A stretch of 64,000 nt of DNA from an uncultured Lachnospiraceae bacterium. Lineage in GTDB: Bacteria; Bacillota; Clostridia; Lachnospirales; Lachnospiraceae. Numbering within the stretch: the stretch's first letter is position 1; every line of letters starts with the position of its first letter. Under the pieces are notes generated by a model. That model was not told where the DNA came from. It ran no database searches and worked only from the letters and a program-made list of their open reading frames with translations. The position numbers and the translations under genes are program-made. Below are positions 63,480 through 64,000 of the stretch, in pieces. The stretch lies in assembly GCA_910589265.1 (NCBI GenBank), contig CAJUTQ010000074.1, forward strand, positions 62,001 through 126,000. The letters are read 5' to 3'.

Positions 63480-63995
63480 TCATCCTAACCCATCTGGCAA
63501 TTCTATCCCGCACTCCATCTCATCTACAATCTCTGATGGGGACGTTTTCTCCTCACTTCCTTCTTCCTCATCTTCCCATAAAGACTTATACTCTTTACGA
63601 GATTTATGGGAATTTATCATTGCTGCATTTTTTGCAGTCATATACATTTCAAAATTGAACTCCATTAATTTTTTCTCGTCATAGGGAGGTACTTTTGCTC
63701 CCCTAGAAATACGTCTGGCTATTTCCATACACTTTACAACATCTTCCGTATATTCTGCCATAGCTTCTCCCTGCTGTCTGGCAGCCTCCCCGTTTTGGAG
63801 GGCATTACGATACATATGAAATTCTTCCATAAACTTGGTCATTTTGTTATATTCCTCTTCCAAAGCTGTGAGTTCCAAAATGACTCCCTCATTAGCCTCT
63901 CTATCCTGCCTTTTTTCATTCATCTTTTTTTCTTTTTCCAACTCAATACGCCGGCTTCGCAATGCATTCATCTGAAAAGAATATTGTTTTTTCAC
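63480..63995 (-). CDS. Hypothetical coiled-coil protein (start may lie beyond the window)
   Basis: At least 171 residues, highly charged and largely helical. The N-terminal half (ALRSRRIELEKEKKMNEKRQD) and the middle suggest coiled coil; the C-terminus is acidic (WEDEEEGSEEKTSPSE). No signal peptide or membrane span. The only start in the window is a GTG at 63995, five bases from the edge, so the true start may lie outside. No family recognised; it is not an obvious glycan enzyme and may mark the border of the cluster. Confidence 0.6.
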   Translation of the reverse strand: MKKQYSFQMNALRSRRIELEKEKKMNEKRQDREANEGVILELTALEEEYNKMTKFMEEFHMYRNALQNGEAARQQGEAMAEYTEDVVKCMEIARRISRGAKVPPYDEKKLMEFNFEMYMTAKNAAMINSHKSRKEYKSLWEDEEEGSEEKTSPSEIVDEMECGIELPDGLG

Positions 63996-64000
63996 TTCTC

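Noticed and set aside
2287..63684. Many short plus-strand open frames inside minus-strand genes
   Set aside because: They have no ribosome binding sites or recognisable domains and lie opposite well-supported genes, so they are read as frame shadows.
1..64000. tRNA/rRNA genes, transposases, integrases, CRISPR arrays
   Set aside because: None seen; no tRNA-like cloverleaf, repeat-spacer array or recombinase motif was noticed.

Overview
The window is AT-rich DNA with Gram-positive style ribosome binding sites. All but one of its genes lie on the minus strand, in long, tightly packed, often overlapping runs (ATGA and TAATG junctions). Gene content (Wzm/Wzt-type exporters, WsaF-like and DUF1972 glycosyltransferases, YfhO and DUF6077-like membrane proteins, polysaccharide pyruvyl transferase) suggests a member of the Clostridia, probably Lachnospiraceae; this is inference. 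I see no rRNA, tRNA, transposase or CRISPR array. The whole window reads as one very large cell-surface polysaccharide region, and no gene-free stretch exceeds about 130 bases.

Reading in the direction of transcription (right to left), 49-64 kb holds a block of large polytopic membrane proteins of probable GT-C type (YfhO, DUF6077-like, GT39-like and unrecognised ones), a ChbG/YdjC deacetylase and the only plus-strand gene (58623-60452). That gene shares a short intergenic region with two good divergent promoters. One DUF6077-like gene (53134-55021) is split in two by a reading-frame change.

A promoter at 49038-49066 opens polysaccharide block B (about 28.6-49 kb): GT4, GT2 and WsaF-like glycosyltransferases, an ABC exporter (Wzm 43465-44259, Wzt 42129-43409), and next to it a methyltransferase plus a kinase-like/coiled-coil protein that together resemble a split WbdD chain terminator. 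Then come a GT2/DUF2304/GT-C trio for extracytoplasmic decoration, an epimerase, a WbsX (GH99-like) protein and more glycosyltransferases.

A consensus promoter at 28543-28571 opens block A (about 1-28.5 kb): WbpB-, WbpE-, WbpD- and WbpI-like enzymes for a di-N-acetylated hexosaminuronic acid, two further NAD-dependent epimerases, three asparagine-synthase-type amidotransferases (probable uronamide formation), a second exporter with one permease and two different ATPases, three related CgeB-like putative glycosyltransferases (one fused to a GT4-like domain), two membrane-anchored transglutaminase-like proteins, and at the left edge a deacetylase, methyltransferases, a pyruvyl transferase, a YbhN/AglD-type membrane protein and the start of an FeS/F420-hydrogenase-beta-like protein.

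The most unusual signal is in block A between 12.4 and 22.1 kb. Three coding sequences each contain a G tract of 9-11 bases, and one transglutaminase gene is interrupted exactly at a dnaX-type A-AAA-AAG slippery heptamer. This suggests phase-variable or frameshift-controlled expression of a little-described polysaccharide-modifying module.
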